Source of the DNA: Neoroseomonas alkaliterrae
GTDB lineage: Bacteria > Pseudomonadota > Alphaproteobacteria > Acetobacterales > Acetobacteraceae
DNA length: 64,000 nucleotides
Direction: 5' to 3'
Assembly (NCBI RefSeq): GCF_014199195.1
Contig: NZ_JACIJE010000001.1
Coordinates: 1 to 64,000 of the forward strand
Below, one piece after another: positions 9,988-19,341 of the stretch. The position numbers and the translations under genes were made by a program. How positions within the stretch are numbered: position 1 is the stretch's first letter; each line of letters starts with the position of its first letter. Below the pieces are notes generated by a model. That model saw only the letters and a list, made by a program, of their open reading frames with translations, searched no databases and was not told the origin of the DNA.

Positions 9988-10587
9988 TTGCAGACCGCCA
10001 TCGCCCTGTCCGCCGATGCCCTCGACAAGGCCCTCGCCCCCCATTTCGCCGCGCTGCGCGCCTTCATGGACCGCCGCATCGCCGAGCTCAGCGCCGAACT
10101 CGCCTCCTCGGTCCAGCTCATGGGCATGAGCGAGGAGGCGATCACCGCCCGCATCGCCGAGGTCCATGGCCAGATCGCGCGGCTGATCGCCATCCCGGCC
10201 ACCGGCGCCCGGACCTCGGGGATGGAACTGGAGGCCGTGGTGCAGGCCACGGAGGCCGCCGCCGACACCATCCTCGAAGCCGCGGAGGCGATCCAGGCCT
10301 GGCTCGACCACGGCGCCCGCGACGCCGAGGCCATCGCCGCCCTGACCGAAAGGGTGAACGCCATCTTCCAGGCCTGCTCCTTCCAGGACCTGACCGGCCA
10401 GCGCATCCGCCGCGCCATCCGGCAGTTGCAGCAGGTCGAGAGCATGCTCGAAGAGCTGATGCCTGGCGGCGCGCCGGAGCGGACCGACCGCGTGACGGTC
10501 CGTGGCCATGCCCAGACCGTGGCGAACGAGGCCGCCGCCGGCCCCGACCTCGCCCAGGCGGAGATCGACCGCCTCCTCGGCGGCTGA
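9988..10587 (+). CDS. cheZ: chemotaxis protein phosphatase CheZ
   Basis: Helical protein of 199 aa that would dephosphorylate phospho-CheY. The diagnostic segment [16 protein letters not shown] (about 129-144) carries D134 and Q138, matching the catalytic Asp and Gln of E. coli CheZ (FQDLTGQ). The extreme C-terminus [11 protein letters not shown] resembles the amphipathic tail by which CheZ docks on CheY. The start is TTG at 9988 with GGGAG upstream; the next in-frame ATG would remove the first 26 residues of helix. It stands alone between rpmI and dapF, with no flagellar or chemotaxis gene in the window. Confidence 0.85.
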   Translation: MQTAIALSADALDKALAPHFAALRAFMDRRIAELSAELASSVQLMGMSEEAITARIAEVHGQIARLIAIPATGARTSGMELEAVVQATEAAADTILEAAEAIQAWLDHGARDAEAIAALTERVNAIFQACSFQDLTGQRIRRAIRQLQQVESMLEELMPGGAPERTDRVTVRGHAQTVANEAAAGPDLAQAEIDRLLGG

Positions 10588-10663
10588 CCGACACGCCCGG
10601 CAGGGCAGCCCCGCGCGGGCCGCCCTTGGATCGCGGCGCGGGGCGGGGCATATCGGCCGCAGC

Positions 10664-11494
10664 ATGACCCCTTTCCGCAAGATGCACGGCCTGGGCAACG
10701 ACTTCGTCGTGCTGGACGGGCGCGACCGGGCGCTGCCGATCACGCCTGCCCGCGTCGCCGCCATCGCCGACCGCCATTTCGGCGTGGGCTGCGACCAGTT
10801 CATCGTGCTCGAACCCCCGCCGCCCGGCGCCGATGTCTTCATGCGCATCCGCAACCCGGACGGGTCCGAGGCCGGGGCCTGCGGCAACGCGACGCGCTGC
10901 GTCGCTTCCCTCGTCGCGGCCGAGACCGGCAAGGACCGGGTGGTGGTCCGCACCGTCGCGGGCGACCTGCGGGTCGAGCGCATGCCCGGCGGGCTGTGGC
11001 GGGCCGACATGGGCCCGGCAAGGCTGCGCTGGGACGACGTGCCGCTGGCGCACAAGGCGGACACGCTGCACCTGCCGCTCGCGCTCGGCCCGGTGGCCGA
11101 CCCCGCGGCCTGCTCCATGGGCAATCCGCACGCGACCTTCTTCGTCCAGGATCTCGACGCGATCCCCGTCGCCGAGCTCGGCCCGAGGCTCGAGACCGAC
11201 CCGCTCTTCCCCGACCGCGCCAATATCGGCTTCGCGCAGGTGCTCTCCCGCACCCATCTGAGGCTGGTGATCTGGGAGCGCGGGGCGGGGCTGACGCTCG
11301 CCTGCGGCTCGGGCGCCTCGGCGGCGATCGTCAACGCCGTCCGCCGCGGCCTGACCGAGAGGCGCGCCACCGTGACCATGCCCGGCGGTGACCTGACCAT
11401 GGAATGGCGCGAGAGCGACGGCCATGTGCTGATGACCGGCCCGGTCGCGACGGTCTTCACCGGCACGCTCGACCTCGAGGCATTCGGCGCATGA
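10664..11494 (+). CDS. dapF: diaminopimelate epimerase
   Basis: Cofactor-free epimerase of 276 aa that converts LL- to meso-diaminopimelate for lysine and peptidoglycan synthesis in the cytoplasm. The two catalytic cysteines are present: C73 in GACGNATRC and C214 in LACGSGAS. The start ATG at 10664 gives [16 protein letters not shown], the family's N-terminus; the longer upstream frame has no similarity. Its stop codon overlaps the start of mtaB (ATGA), the first link in a dapF-mtaB-ftsY run common in alphaproteobacteria. Confidence 0.97.
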   Translation: MTPFRKMHGLGNDFVVLDGRDRALPITPARVAAIADRHFGVGCDQFIVLEPPPPGADVFMRIRNPDGSEAGACGNATRCVASLVAAETGKDRVVVRTVAGDLRVERMPGGLWRADMGPARLRWDDVPLAHKADTLHLPLALGPVADPAACSMGNPHATFFVQDLDAIPVAELGPRLETDPLFPDRANIGFAQVLSRTHLRLVIWERGAGLTLACGSGASAAIVNAVRRGLTERRATVTMPGGDLTMEWRESDGHVLMTGPVATVFTGTLDLEAFGA

Positions 11495-12735
11495 GCGTCG
11501 AGGTGCTGACCTTCGGCTGCCGCCTCAACGCCTATGAATCCGAGGCGATGCGCGACCTCGCGGCGAAGGCCGGCCAGGCGGGGGCGATCGTGGTCAACAC
11601 CTGCGCCGTCACGGCCGAGGCGGAGCGCCAGGCGCGCCAGGCCATCCGCCGCGCGCACCGCGACAATCCCGGCGCGCGCATCATCGTCACCGGCTGCGCG
11701 GCGCAGATCGCGCCCGAACGCTGGGCCGCGCTGCCCGGCGTGGAGCGCGTCATCGGCAATGCCGACAAGCTCAAGCCCGAGACCTGGGCGGCGCTGGACG
11801 CCCCGCCCGCCCCCGTCACCGACATCATGGCCGCGACCGAGACGGCGGCGCATCTCGTCACCGACTTCGCCGGCCGCGCGCGGGCCTTCGTGCAGGTGCA
11901 GCAAGGCTGCGACCATCGCTGCACCTTCTGCGTCATCCCCTACGGCCGCGGGCCGTCGCGCTCGGTGCCCATCGGCGCCATCGTCGAGCAGGTGCGCGCG
12001 CTCGTGCAGGCCGGCTACCGGGAGGTCGTGCTGACCGGGGTGGACATCACCTCCTATGGCCCCGACCTGCCGGGCAGGCCGAGCCTGGGGCAGATGGTGC
12101 GGCGGCTGCTCGCGCTGGTGCCGGAACTGCCGCGACTGCGGCTGTCCTCGCTGGATCCGGTCGAGGTGGACGAGGACCTCTGGCGCCTGATCGCCGAGGA
12201 GCCGCGGCTGATGCCGCATCTCCATCTCTCGCTCCAGCACGGCGCCGACCTGATCCTCAAGCGCATGAAGCGGCGGCATCTGCGCGCGGACGCGGTGGCC
12301 CTGGCCGATCGCGCCCGCCGCCTGCGCCCGGGCATGGTCTTCGGCGCCGACCTGATCGCCGGCTTCCCGACCGAAACCGAGGAGCACTTCGCCGACACCC
12401 TCGCTCTGATCGAGGAGTGCGGCCTGAGCTTCCTCCACGTCTTCCCCTATTCCGAACGGCCCGGCACGCCGGCGGCGCGCATGCCGCAACTGCCCGTGCC
12501 GGTCCGCAAGGAACGCGCCGCCCGCCTGCGCGAGGCCGGGGCCAAGGCCGCCTCGCGCCTCTTCGCCGCCCGGGTCGGCCAGGAGGAGGCGGTGCTGTTC
12601 GAGCATGCCGACCGCGGCCATACCGAGCACTTCGCCCCGCTGCGCCTCGCCCGCGGCGCCGCCACCCCCGGCGAGATTCGCCGCCTGCGCGTGACCGGCG
12701 CGACCGCGGACGCCCTGCTGGCGGAGGCCGCCTGA
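11491..12735 (+). CDS. mtaB: tRNA t6A37 methylthiotransferase MtaB
   Basis: Radical-SAM enzyme of 414 aa that adds the methylthio group to t6A at position 37 of ANN-reading tRNAs. The N-terminal MTTase domain carries three cluster cysteines (C10 in FGCRLN, C38 in NTCAV, C69 in TGCAAQ). The radical-SAM triad is C140-C144-C147 in [10 protein letters not shown], and a C-terminal TRAM-like region follows. The short N-terminus and spacing favour MtaB over MiaB. It overlaps dapF by 4 bases and ftsY by 1 base (TGATG), so the three genes are translationally coupled. Confidence 0.93.
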   Translation: MSVEVLTFGCRLNAYESEAMRDLAAKAGQAGAIVVNTCAVTAEAERQARQAIRRAHRDNPGARIIVTGCAAQIAPERWAALPGVERVIGNADKLKPETWAALDAPPAPVTDIMAATETAAHLVTDFAGRARAFVQVQQGCDHRCTFCVIPYGRGPSRSVPIGAIVEQVRALVQAGYREVVLTGVDITSYGPDLPGRPSLGQMVRRLLALVPELPRLRLSSLDPVEVDEDLWRLIAEEPRLMPHLHLSLQHGADLILKRMKRRHLRADAVALADRARRLRPGMVFGADLIAGFPTETEEHFADTLALIEECGLSFLHVFPYSERPGTPAARMPQLPVPVRKERAARLREAGAKAASRLFAARVGQEEAVLFEHADRGHTEHFAPLRLARGAATPGEIRRLRVTGATADALLAEAA

Positions 12736-13850
12736 TGCTGAAGAACCTGCTCGGCCGCCTGCGCGGCGGCGACGCGCCGGAGCCGCCCCGCCCGCCGGAA
12801 CCGCCCGGCGCCGCACCGCCGGCCGCCATGCAGACACCGGAAACCGGCCCGGCCGAGGCCGTGGCGCCGCTGCCCGAAGCCCCGCCGGCCCCCGCCCCGG
12901 CCGGGCAGGAGCCGGAACCCGCGCCAGCGCCGGGGGGCTGGTTCTCCCGCCTGAAGGCCGGTCTGGCGCGCTCCACGGCGAAGCTCACCGACAGCGTCAC
13001 GGGCCTCTTCACCAAGCGGAAGCTCGATGACGCCGCGCTCGAGGAGCTCGAGGAGACGCTGATCGCCGCCGATCTCGGCGTCGCCGCCGCGCGCCGCATC
13101 GTCGAGGGCTTCCGCCGCACCCGCTTCGGCAAGGAGGTCACCGACGAGGAGGTGAAGGCGACGCTCGCCGATGAGATCGCCGCCATCCTCGCCCCCGTGG
13201 CGCAGCCGCTGCCGATCGAGCCCGCCCGCGCGCCGCATGTCGTGCTGGTGGTGGGCGTGAACGGCACCGGCAAGACCACCACCATCGCGAAGCTGGGCAA
13301 GCAGTATCGCGACCAGGGGCTCAGCGTCGGCATGGTGGCCGGGGACACCTTCCGCGCCGCGGCGGTCGAACAGCTGCAGGTCTGGGCCGAGCGCACCGGG
13401 GCGCGCTTCTTCCCGCCCGCCAAGCCCGGCGCGGATGCCGCGGGCCTCGCCTTCGACGCGCTGACCACGGCGCGCGCGGAGGCGCTCGACGTGCTGCTGG
13501 TGGATACCGCCGGGCGCCTGCACAACAAGTCCGCGCTGATGGAGGAGCTACGGAAAGTGGTGCGCATCATCCGCCGCGTGGACGAGGGCGCGCCGCATTC
13601 CGTGCTGCTGGTGCTGGATGCCACCACCGGCCAGAACGCCGTGCAGCAGGTGAAGGTATTCAAGGAGATGGTGGACGTCACCGGCCTCGCCGTCACCAAG
13701 CTGGACGGCTCGGCCAAGGGCGGGGTGGTGGTGGCGCTGGCGCAGGAATACGGGCTGCCCGTGCACGTGGTCGGCGTGGGCGAGAAGGCCGAGGATCTGC
13801 GCCCCTTTGCGGCGCGGGATTTCGCACGCGGGCTGCTGGGGCTGGACTGA
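12735..13850 (+). CDS. ftsY: signal recognition particle receptor FtsY
   Basis: SRP-receptor GTPase of 371 aa that docks ribosome-SRP complexes at the inner membrane. A Pro/Ala/Glu-rich acidic N-terminal linker (about 12-68) precedes the four-helix N domain (about 70-150). The G domain has GVNGTGKTT (174-182), DTFRAAA (204-210), DTAGR (257-261) and TKLDGSAKGG near the end. The linker is shorter than in E. coli, as is usual in alphaproteobacteria. The start ATG overlaps the mtaB stop by one base. Confidence 0.97.
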   Translation: MLKNLLGRLRGGDAPEPPRPPEPPGAAPPAAMQTPETGPAEAVAPLPEAPPAPAPAGQEPEPAPAPGGWFSRLKAGLARSTAKLTDSVTGLFTKRKLDDAALEELEETLIAADLGVAAARRIVEGFRRTRFGKEVTDEEVKATLADEIAAILAPVAQPLPIEPARAPHVVLVVGVNGTGKTTTIAKLGKQYRDQGLSVGMVAGDTFRAAAVEQLQVWAERTGARFFPPAKPGADAAGLAFDALTTARAEALDVLLVDTAGRLHNKSALMEELRKVVRIIRRVDEGAPHSVLLVLDATTGQNAVQQVKVFKEMVDVTGLAVTKLDGSAKGGVVVALAQEYGLPVHVVGVGEKAEDLRPFAARDFARGLLGLD

Positions 13851-13878
13851 TCCGCGCTTCGGGCGGATGGTCCCGCCC

Positions 13879-14445
13879 ATGAAGCCGATCGCCCGCACCC
13901 CCATCCCCGACCTCAACGCCCTGCCCGAGGACATCCGCGCCCGGATCCTGACGGTTCAGGAGAAGTCGGGCTTCATCCCGAACGTGTTCCTGATGCTCGC
14001 CCACCGGCCGGAGGAGTTCCGCGCCTTCATGGCCTATCACGACACGCTGATGGACAAGTCCGAGGGGCTGTCCAAGGCGGAGCGCGAGATGATCGTGGTC
14101 GCCGTCTCCTCGCGCAACCAGTGCCAGTACTGCGTGGTGGCGCATGGCGCCATCCTGCGCATCCGCGCGAAGAACCCGCTGATCGCCGACCAGATCGCGG
14201 CGAATTGGCGCAAGGCCGACATCACCGAGAAGCAGCGCGCGATGCTGGACTTCGCCATCAAGGTGACCGACCGCGCCAACGAGGTGAACGAGGCCGACCA
14301 CGAGGCCCTGCGCGCCGCCGGCTTCGACGACGAGGCGATCTGGGACATCGCCGCCATCGCCGCCTTCTTCGGCATGTCGAACCGCCTGGCGAACGTGACC
14401 AACCTGCGCCCGAACGATGAGTTCTACGCCATGGGGAGGGGCTGA
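13879..14445 (+). CDS. AhpD-like alkylhydroperoxidase (peroxidase-related)
   Basis: All-helical protein of 188 aa in the carboxymuconolactone decarboxylase/AhpD superfamily. The redox motif is intact: QCQYCVVAHG with C82, C85 and H89, preceded by SKAEREMIVVAVS. Such proteins reduce peroxides through the CxxC pair. The start is ATG at 13879 (MKPIARTPIPD); ATG at 13867 would add four residues. Its stop overlaps the start of the creatininase-family gene (TGATG), so the two are probably co-translated, 28 bp after ftsY. Confidence 0.85.
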   Translation: MKPIARTPIPDLNALPEDIRARILTVQEKSGFIPNVFLMLAHRPEEFRAFMAYHDTLMDKSEGLSKAEREMIVVAVSSRNQCQYCVVAHGAILRIRAKNPLIADQIAANWRKADITEKQRAMLDFAIKVTDRANEVNEADHEALRAAGFDDEAIWDIAAIAAFFGMSNRLANVTNLRPNDEFYAMGRG

Positions 14446-15242
14446 TGCCCGAGGTCCGCTGGGAACGCCTGACCGCGCCGGAGTTGCGCGCGCTCGCCGA
14501 ACGCGACGCCGTGGTGGTGGTGCCGGTCGCGAGCCTCGAGCAGCACGGGCCGCATCTGCCGGTCTGGACGGATTCCTTCATCGGCCATTCGGTGAGCGTG
14601 CGCGCCGCCGAACTCTGCGCCGACCTGCCGGCGGTCGTGCTGCCGCCGATGTGGCTCGGCCTGTCGGAGCACCACTTCCCCTTCGGCGGCACGATCAGCC
14701 TGGACTACGCGACCTTCGCCGGGGTGCTGCGCTGCATCGTCCGCTCGCTGCTGGCGGACGGGTTCTCGAAGGTGATGCTGTTCAACTCGCATGGCGGCAA
14801 CATCGACCCGCTCGCGGTCAGCGCGCGTGAACTCGCGCATGAATTCGGCATCCCGGTGCTGACCACCACCATCACCAAGGTCGCACCGGCCGCGATCGCG
14901 GCGACGCTGACGGCGCAGAAGGCGATCCACCACGCCTGCGAGGGCGAGACGAGCCTCTGGCTGCATCTCGACCCCGCCCAGGTGCGGCAGGAGGAGATCG
15001 CCAACTCCGTCTCGCCGGGCAATTTCGACGCCGGGCAGCAGGTCTCCTCGCGCTTCTGGTCGTTCAGCGAGCGCGCGCCCGTCACCGGCGTGCGCGGCGA
15101 TGCCCGCGCCGCGACCGCCGAGAAGGGCCGCGTCATCTTCGAGGCGATGGCCGAGGGGCTGGCGCGCGAGCTGCGCGAGCCTGCCAACTGGTCCCCACCC
15201 GACGATGTGTGGCGGCGCGGGCGGGCGCAAGGCCCGCGGTGA
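14445..15242 (+). CDS. creatininase-family amidohydrolase
   Basis: Metal-dependent hydrolase of 265 aa with the creatininase fold, a family that opens cyclic amides such as creatinine or acts on formamide intermediates. Metal ligands are visible: E32, H34 and H37 in LEQHGPHL, D43, H114 in SHGGN, and a glutamate in CEGETS (164-166). Substrate cannot be assigned, because the family covers creatininase, FAPy deformylase and mycofactocin enzymes. It is coupled to the AhpD-like gene upstream (TGATG) and to the C39-like gene downstream (GTGA). Confidence 0.85.
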   Translation: MPEVRWERLTAPELRALAERDAVVVVPVASLEQHGPHLPVWTDSFIGHSVSVRAAELCADLPAVVLPPMWLGLSEHHFPFGGTISLDYATFAGVLRCIVRSLLADGFSKVMLFNSHGGNIDPLAVSARELAHEFGIPVLTTTITKVAPAAIAATLTAQKAIHHACEGETSLWLHLDPAQVRQEEIANSVSPGNFDAGQQVSSRFWSFSERAPVTGVRGDARAATAEKGRVIFEAMAEGLARELREPANWSPPDDVWRRGRAQGPR

Positions 15243-15844
15243 TCCCGCCCTTCTTCGGGCAATGGGAATCGGCCGGGCGCATCGGCGAGATCCTCTCGGG
15301 CGCGCTCGCCGCGGAGGATGACCCGCTCTGGCCGCGCTCCGGCGCCGCCGGGGCGGCGGATTATGCGCGCTGGGCCGACCATCTCTGCGGCGTGGCCTGC
15401 CTGCGCATGGTGCTCGCCGCGCGCGGCATCACCCCGCCGCGCGCCTTCGACCTGGCGCGAGAGATCACGGCACGCGGCGGCTATGTCGTGCAGCCGGACG
15501 GGGCCATCCGGGGGCTGATCTACGCGCCGGCGGTCACCTGGCTGCGCGAGGCCGTGCGCCTGCCCGCCGAGGTCCGCGTGGATGTGGCGGCCACGGATGT
15601 CCCGGCGCTGGTGGGCGAGGGCGGCCTCTTCATCGCCTCGGTGCATCCCTGGATCCGCTGGCCCGAGCGCGTGCCGCCCGCGCGCGGCGGGCATCTCGTG
15701 CTGGTGTTCGGAGCGACGGGCGGCGCGCTGAGGCTGAACAACCCGTCCGGCGACACGCCCGCGTCGCAGCGGGACATGCGCATGCCGGTCGAGATCTTCG
15801 CGCGGTTCTACGCGGGCCGGGGGATCGCGCTGCGCGGAGCGTAG
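15239..15844 (+). CDS. C39-like papain-fold peptidase or acyltransferase
   Basis: Protein of 201 aa with a C39-type cysteine-protease core. The nucleophile region is DHLCGVACLRMVL (C50 as likely catalytic Cys), the histidine is in GGHLVLVFG (H152), and an LNNPSG segment near 167-172 supplies the Asn. There is no signal peptide, transmembrane segment or ABC domain, so it is not a bacteriocin exporter. The start is taken as GTG at 15239 because it overlaps the upstream stop (GTGA); GTG at 15209 would add ten residues. Its role with the creatininase-like partner is unknown. Confidence 0.7.
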   Translation: MIPPFFGQWESAGRIGEILSGALAAEDDPLWPRSGAAGAADYARWADHLCGVACLRMVLAARGITPPRAFDLAREITARGGYVVQPDGAIRGLIYAPAVTWLREAVRLPAEVRVDVAATDVPALVGEGGLFIASVHPWIRWPERVPPARGGHLVLVFGATGGALRLNNPSGDTPASQRDMRMPVEIFARFYAGRGIALRGA

Positions 15845-15847
15845 CCA

Positions 15848-16078
15848 GAGCGGCGCCGCCCCTCCGGACCACTCCGGCAAAGGCCGAAGGGCCGTCGCGG
15901 ACCGTTCTTGGCGTGGCGCAGGGCGGCGGAGTCGGACCACATCCGCGCCGGTGCCGGGTATCGGTTGCGAAAAGCCTTTCGGCCTGCGCGGGCCCCGTCG
16001 GTGTTGCGCGGCAACGCCGATGGGCACCCGTGGCGGGTCCAGGGCGAAGCCCTGGCAGCCTGCGCGGCGGCGCCCCGC
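15848..16078. repeat. nested palindromic element, copy 2 (upstream of fdhD)
   Basis: Left arm starts GCGGCGCCGCCCCTCCGGACCACTCCGGCAAA in two blocks and continues GGCCGAAGGGCC. The right arm has AAAGCCTTTCGGCC, the tight hairpin CCAGGGCGAAGCCCTGG (16039-16055) and ends GCGGCGGCGCCCCGC. The arms are inverted relatives of each other and of the copies at 7838, 59585 and 62375, but this copy is more diverged and the longest. It fills nearly the whole gap between the C39-like gene and fdhD, so the fdhD promoter must lie in or next to it. Confidence 0.65.
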
Positions 16079-16102
16079 TTGTGTCCCCTCGCGCCTTCCC
16101 CC

Positions 16103-17008
16103 ATGTCGGGCGCCATGGAAAACGCCCTCCGCGTCCAGCCCGACCCCGCCGACCCGCGCCTGACGCGCCGCGTCGCCGGCATCGACCACACCGGCCAGCC
16201 GATCGAGACCTCCGTCACCGTCGAGCGCCCGCTCACCCTCTACCTGAACGGGCAGGAGATCGTGACCATGATGACCATCCTCGACCGCCCGGAGGATCTC
16301 GCACTCGGCTACCTGCTGAACCAGGGGATGCTGAAGCCCGATGCCGTGGTGACCGGCGTGGACTACGACGACGACCTTGGCGTGGTGGTGGTTCGCACGC
16401 CCGAGCGGACCGACTTCGAGGAGAAGCTGCGCAAGAAGACGCTGACCTCCGGCTGCGCCCAGGGCACCGCCTTCGGCGACCTGATGGAGGGCTTCGCGCA
16501 GGTGCGGCTGCCGCGGGCCGAGTTGCGGACCTCCTGGCTCTACCGCCTGCTGCACCGGATCAACACGCTGCCGACGCTGTATCTCGAGGCCGGGGCCATC
16601 CATGGCTGCGCGCTGTGCGTGCGCGACCAGCCGGTCGTCTACATGGAGGATGTCGGCCGCCACAACGCGGTGGACAAGATCGCCGGCTGGATGTTCCGCA
16701 ACCGCGAAACGCCGGACGACAAGATCTTCTACACCACCGGCCGCCTGACCTCGGAGATGGTCATCAAGACCGTGCGCATGGGCATCCCGATCCTGGTGTC
16801 GCGTTCGGGCTTCACCGCCTGGGGCGTGGAACTGGCGCGCGAGGCCGGCCTCACGCTGATCGGGCGCTGCAAGGGCAAGCGCTTCGTCGCCCTCGCGGGG
16901 CAGGAGCGCATCGTCTTCGATGCCGACCTCGCCTATGTGCCCGAGGAGAGCGCGAAGCATTGGCGCAAGAACAGCGCCGAGGCGATGGCGGCCGGCGATG
17001 AGGGATGA
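16103..17008 (+). CDS. fdhD: formate dehydrogenase sulfurtransferase FdhD
   Basis: Cytoplasmic sulfur carrier of 301 aa that moves sulfur from IscS to the molybdenum cofactor of formate dehydrogenases. Conserved [15 protein letters not shown] (182-196) and [10 protein letters not shown] are present. At the persulfide site the sequence is TSGCAQGT with C118 only; the E. coli enzyme has a CxxC here, so this is the single-Cys variant. A separate GCALC (C169, C172) follows. The start ATG at 16103 lies just after palindromic element copy 2. It overlaps mobA by 11 bases, tying sulfuration and nucleotide attachment of Moco together, though no formate dehydrogenase gene is in the window. Confidence 0.93.
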   Translation: MSGAMENALRVQPDPADPRLTRRVAGIDHTGQPIETSVTVERPLTLYLNGQEIVTMMTILDRPEDLALGYLLNQGMLKPDAVVTGVDYDDDLGVVVVRTPERTDFEEKLRKKTLTSGCAQGTAFGDLMEGFAQVRLPRAELRTSWLYRLLHRINTLPTLYLEAGAIHGCALCVRDQPVVYMEDVGRHNAVDKIAGWMFRNRETPDDKIFYTTGRLTSEMVIKTVRMGIPILVSRSGFTAWGVELAREAGLTLIGRCKGKRFVALAGQERIVFDADLAYVPEESAKHWRKNSAEAMAAGDEG

Positions 17009-17648
17009 CACGCTCGGCGTCGTGCTCGCCGGCGGGCTGGCGCGGCGCATGGGCGGCGGGGACAAGCCGCTGCGCCTGCTGGGCGGCCGGCCGATGCTGG
17101 ACCATGTGCTCGCGCGCCTCGCGCCGCAGGTGGCGGGCATGATCCTGAACGCCAATGGCGACCCGGCGCGCTTCGCCGGGCACGGCCTGCCGGTCGTGGC
17201 GGACGGGCTGCCCGACCATCCCGGGCCGCTGGCCGGCATCCTCGCGGCGCTGGACTGGGCGGCGGGGCAGCGCCCGGACCTGGCCTGGGTGGTCTCGGTG
17301 CCGGGAGATTCGCCCTTCATCCCGCACGACCTGGTGGCGCGCCTGCAGGCCGCCCGCGCGGCGCAGGGCGTGCCGCTCGCCTGCGCACGCTCCGCCGGCC
17401 AGGCACATCCCCCGGTCGGGCTCTGGCCGGTGGCGCTGCGCGACGACCTGCGCGCCGCCCTGCTGGGCGGCGAGCGCAAGATCGACCGCTGGACCGCGCG
17501 CCACGGCTGCGCGGCCTGCGACTGGCCGGCGGATCCGGTGGACCCCTTCTTCAACGCCAATGCGCCCGAGGACCTCGCCGAGGCGGAGCGCCTGCTGCCC
17601 ATGTTGCAAAGCGCGCAGCGCCTCGCCATAGAAGAGCCAAAGGGTTGA
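16998..17648 (+). CDS. mobA: molybdenum cofactor guanylyltransferase MobA
   Basis: Enzyme of 216 aa that joins GMP to molybdopterin to form the MGD cofactor. The N-terminal nucleotide-binding signature [18 protein letters not shown] (about 8-25) is intact, PGDSPFIP supplies the metal-binding Asp, and the C-terminus has [10 protein letters not shown] as in the family. Normal length. The start ATG lies inside the last codons of fdhD. A small membrane-protein gene follows 14 bp later. Confidence 0.94.
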   Translation: MRDDTLGVVLAGGLARRMGGGDKPLRLLGGRPMLDHVLARLAPQVAGMILNANGDPARFAGHGLPVVADGLPDHPGPLAGILAALDWAAGQRPDLAWVVSVPGDSPFIPHDLVARLQAARAAQGVPLACARSAGQAHPPVGLWPVALRDDLRAALLGGERKIDRWTARHGCAACDWPADPVDPFFNANAPEDLAEAERLLPMLQSAQRLAIEEPKG

Positions 17649-17662
17649 GGGGAGCGCCTCGC

Positions 17663-17788
17663 ATGAAGGCCATCGTCGCCGGCATCGCCATCGCCGTGAT
17701 CGTCGCGGTGGGCGCGGCCTATGTTCTCGATTCCCGGTTCCAGCAGACGGCCACCGCCGCCTTCACGACGACCGGCGCGCGGCTCTGA
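17663..17788 (+). CDS. small single-pass membrane protein
   Basis: Forty-one codons: a hydrophobic segment (about residues 3-21, Ile/Val/Ala-rich), then a short polar tail with RFQQTATAAFTTTGARL. GGGGAG lies nine bases before ATG at 17663, and the gene is 14 bp downstream of mobA on the same strand. Short proteins with this layout and a similar C-terminal AF-TSGARL-like ending are, from memory, frequent in alphaproteobacteria. Function is unknown. It could be co-expressed with fdhD-mobA. Confidence 0.6.
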   Translation: MKAIVAGIAIAVIVAVGAAYVLDSRFQQTATAAFTTTGARL

Positions 17789-18063
17789 CGCGGGCGGCCT
17801 GATCGCGCGGCGCGCCGTCCCGCGGCCGGCCGCGCGTCCGGATGGCCGACTGAAGCGCCATGCCGGGCGCACGACGCCCTTCGCGTGGTGGCGGGGCGAG
17901 ACCCTGCGCGCCGCCGCCCGTGCGGCCGGGCCGTGCCGAGGACGGCCCATCGCGCAGCCATGAACACCAAGTCTTCAGCATCGGGCCGCCCGTCGAGCCC
18001 CGGGCGTGCCGCGTCAGGATGATCTGAACGTCCTGCTCGGGGGCTACCCGGAATCCATCCGGC
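17789..18063. other. 275-bp gap between convergent genes, nothing recognised
   Basis: The segment separates the plus-strand fdhD-mobA group from minus-strand genes ending at 18064. Both sides end here, so terminators are expected. Several G+C-rich short palindromes occur, but none forms a clear stem followed by a T run, and no reading frame looks coding. Confidence 0.3.
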
Positions 18064-18507
18064 TCAGGAGGCGCGATCGCAATCCCCCGCCGCCACGGCA
18101 GCGCGGATCTGCGCCCCGGCGAGGTCGCTGAACACGAAGGTGAAGCGCCAGCCCTGGCGCAGCGCGAAACCGAACTCCCGGCACACCGCGGGCAGCGTCT
18201 TGCGGCGCATGGCGAGGGCGAGCTCGTTGCGGCTGCCTGGCGCGATCATGCCGTTGTACTGGAAGGGGAAAGTCACGGACTGGCCGCTCAACCGCGCCTC
18301 CTGCGGCGTCACCTCCGGCGAGGCGAGGCGCGGCAGGCGCTGGTTGTACTCCGCGAGGCCGCGCTGCAGCCGCGCGGCGACGCGCTGTTCGGTCGTGGTG
18401 GGGCCGCTGCCGCCCATGGGTTGTTCGGACAGCCACGGCAGGATCCGCGGCAGGAGGAATCCCGACGCCACGAGAACGATCAGCCCGATGGCGATGGCGC
18501 GGATCAT
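18064..18507 (-). CDS. membrane-anchored protein of unknown function
   Basis: Protein of 147 aa not assigned to a family. An N-terminal hydrophobic stretch (MIRAIAIGLIVLVASGFLL, about 1-20) would anchor or export it. The rest is soluble and predicted periplasmic, with two cysteines (TLPAVCREFGF and AAGDCDRAS) that could form a disulfide. The start at 18507 is chosen for that signal; the frame extends further upstream into the metallophosphoesterase gene without support. It follows that gene by 25 bp on the same strand. Confidence 0.6.
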   Translation of the reverse strand: MIRAIAIGLIVLVASGFLLPRILPWLSEQPMGGSGPTTTEQRVAARLQRGLAEYNQRLPRLASPEVTPQEARLSGQSVTFPFQYNGMIAPGSRNELALAMRRKTLPAVCREFGFALRQGWRFTFVFSDLAGAQIRAAVAAGDCDRAS

Positions 18508-18532
18508 CCCGCGCGTTCCCGCGCCGCCGCGC

Positions 18533-19288
18533 TCACGCGCTCTCCGGCAGAAGGCCCGTGCGGATGATGTGCGGCCAGGCCGGGTTCGCGCCGTGCTCCT
18601 CCGCCCGGCGCGCCGCGCGTTCCCAGTCGTAGGCGACGGCCAGCATCTCCACGCTCGTCGCGGCACCGTCGAGCCGCAGCATGGCGTAGCGGGCATGCGG
18701 CGTGCCGGCCTCCTGCCGGTGCGCCGGCTCGCGCGAGATGCGGAAACCCGGCAGCCCCACCGCGCCGGGGTTCACCACCAGCGGCCCGTCCGGCACCTGC
18801 ACCATGCCGGGGCGGTGGCTGTGGCCGCAGACCACCACGCGCGCGGCCATGCCCCGCGCGCCGAGCCTTTCCCGCAGCACCGCCAGGGGCGCGGGGCGGA
18901 GACGGCCGGCGACCACCTCCTCGATCAGGTTCTGCAGGTCGCTCTCCGGCGTGCCATGCACCGCGAGCAGCCCGGGCGCGGGTTCGAGCGTCGGCGGCAG
19001 ATCCATCAGCCAGGCGCGCTGCGCGGCGCTCAGCCCGGCATGGGCGATGCGGTCCTGCATGTCCATCGCAGGGCCCGCGCGCTCGGTGATCCACCGGTCG
19101 TGGTTGCCGCGGATGCAGGGGATGCCGCGCTCCTGCAGCATCTCGACCGTCTCCGCCGGCCAGCCCGCGCCCGAGGCGATGTCGCCGAGGCAGATCGTGG
19201 CATCCGCGCCCCGCGCCTCGATGTCCGCGAGCACGGCTTCGAGCGCGGCGGCATTGCCGTGGATGTCCGTGATGACCGCGATGCGCAT
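18533..19288 (-). CDS. metallophosphoesterase, YfcE/calcineurin-like
   Basis: Two-metal phosphoesterase of 251 aa. All family blocks are visible: D-x-H in ITDIHGN (residues 6-12), GD in CLGDIASG, GNHD in IRGNHDRW, and GHSH in VVCGHSHRPG, followed by NPGAVGLP. The start ATG at 19288 begins MRIAVITDIHGN, with AAGGGGCGG just upstream. The substrate (phosphodiester or phosphoprotein) cannot be told. It is 53 bp downstream of the DUF429 gene and probably co-transcribed with it. Confidence 0.88.
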   Translation of the reverse strand: MRIAVITDIHGNAAALEAVLADIEARGADATICLGDIASGAGWPAETVEMLQERGIPCIRGNHDRWITERAGPAMDMQDRIAHAGLSAAQRAWLMDLPPTLEPAPGLLAVHGTPESDLQNLIEEVVAGRLRPAPLAVLRERLGARGMAARVVVCGHSHRPGMVQVPDGPLVVNPGAVGLPGFRISREPAHRQEAGTPHARYAMLRLDGAATSVEMLAVAYDWERAARRAEEHGANPAWPHIIRTGLLPESA

Positions 19289-19341
19289 CGAGCCGCCCCT
19301 TGCAGGATCCGCCCGAGTCATCGCCGATCAGGCGGCGCCCG

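Noticed and set aside
15239-15844. Bacteriocin-processing C39 exporter
   Set aside because: No ABC-transporter domain, no membrane segments and no double-glycine leader peptide gene nearby.
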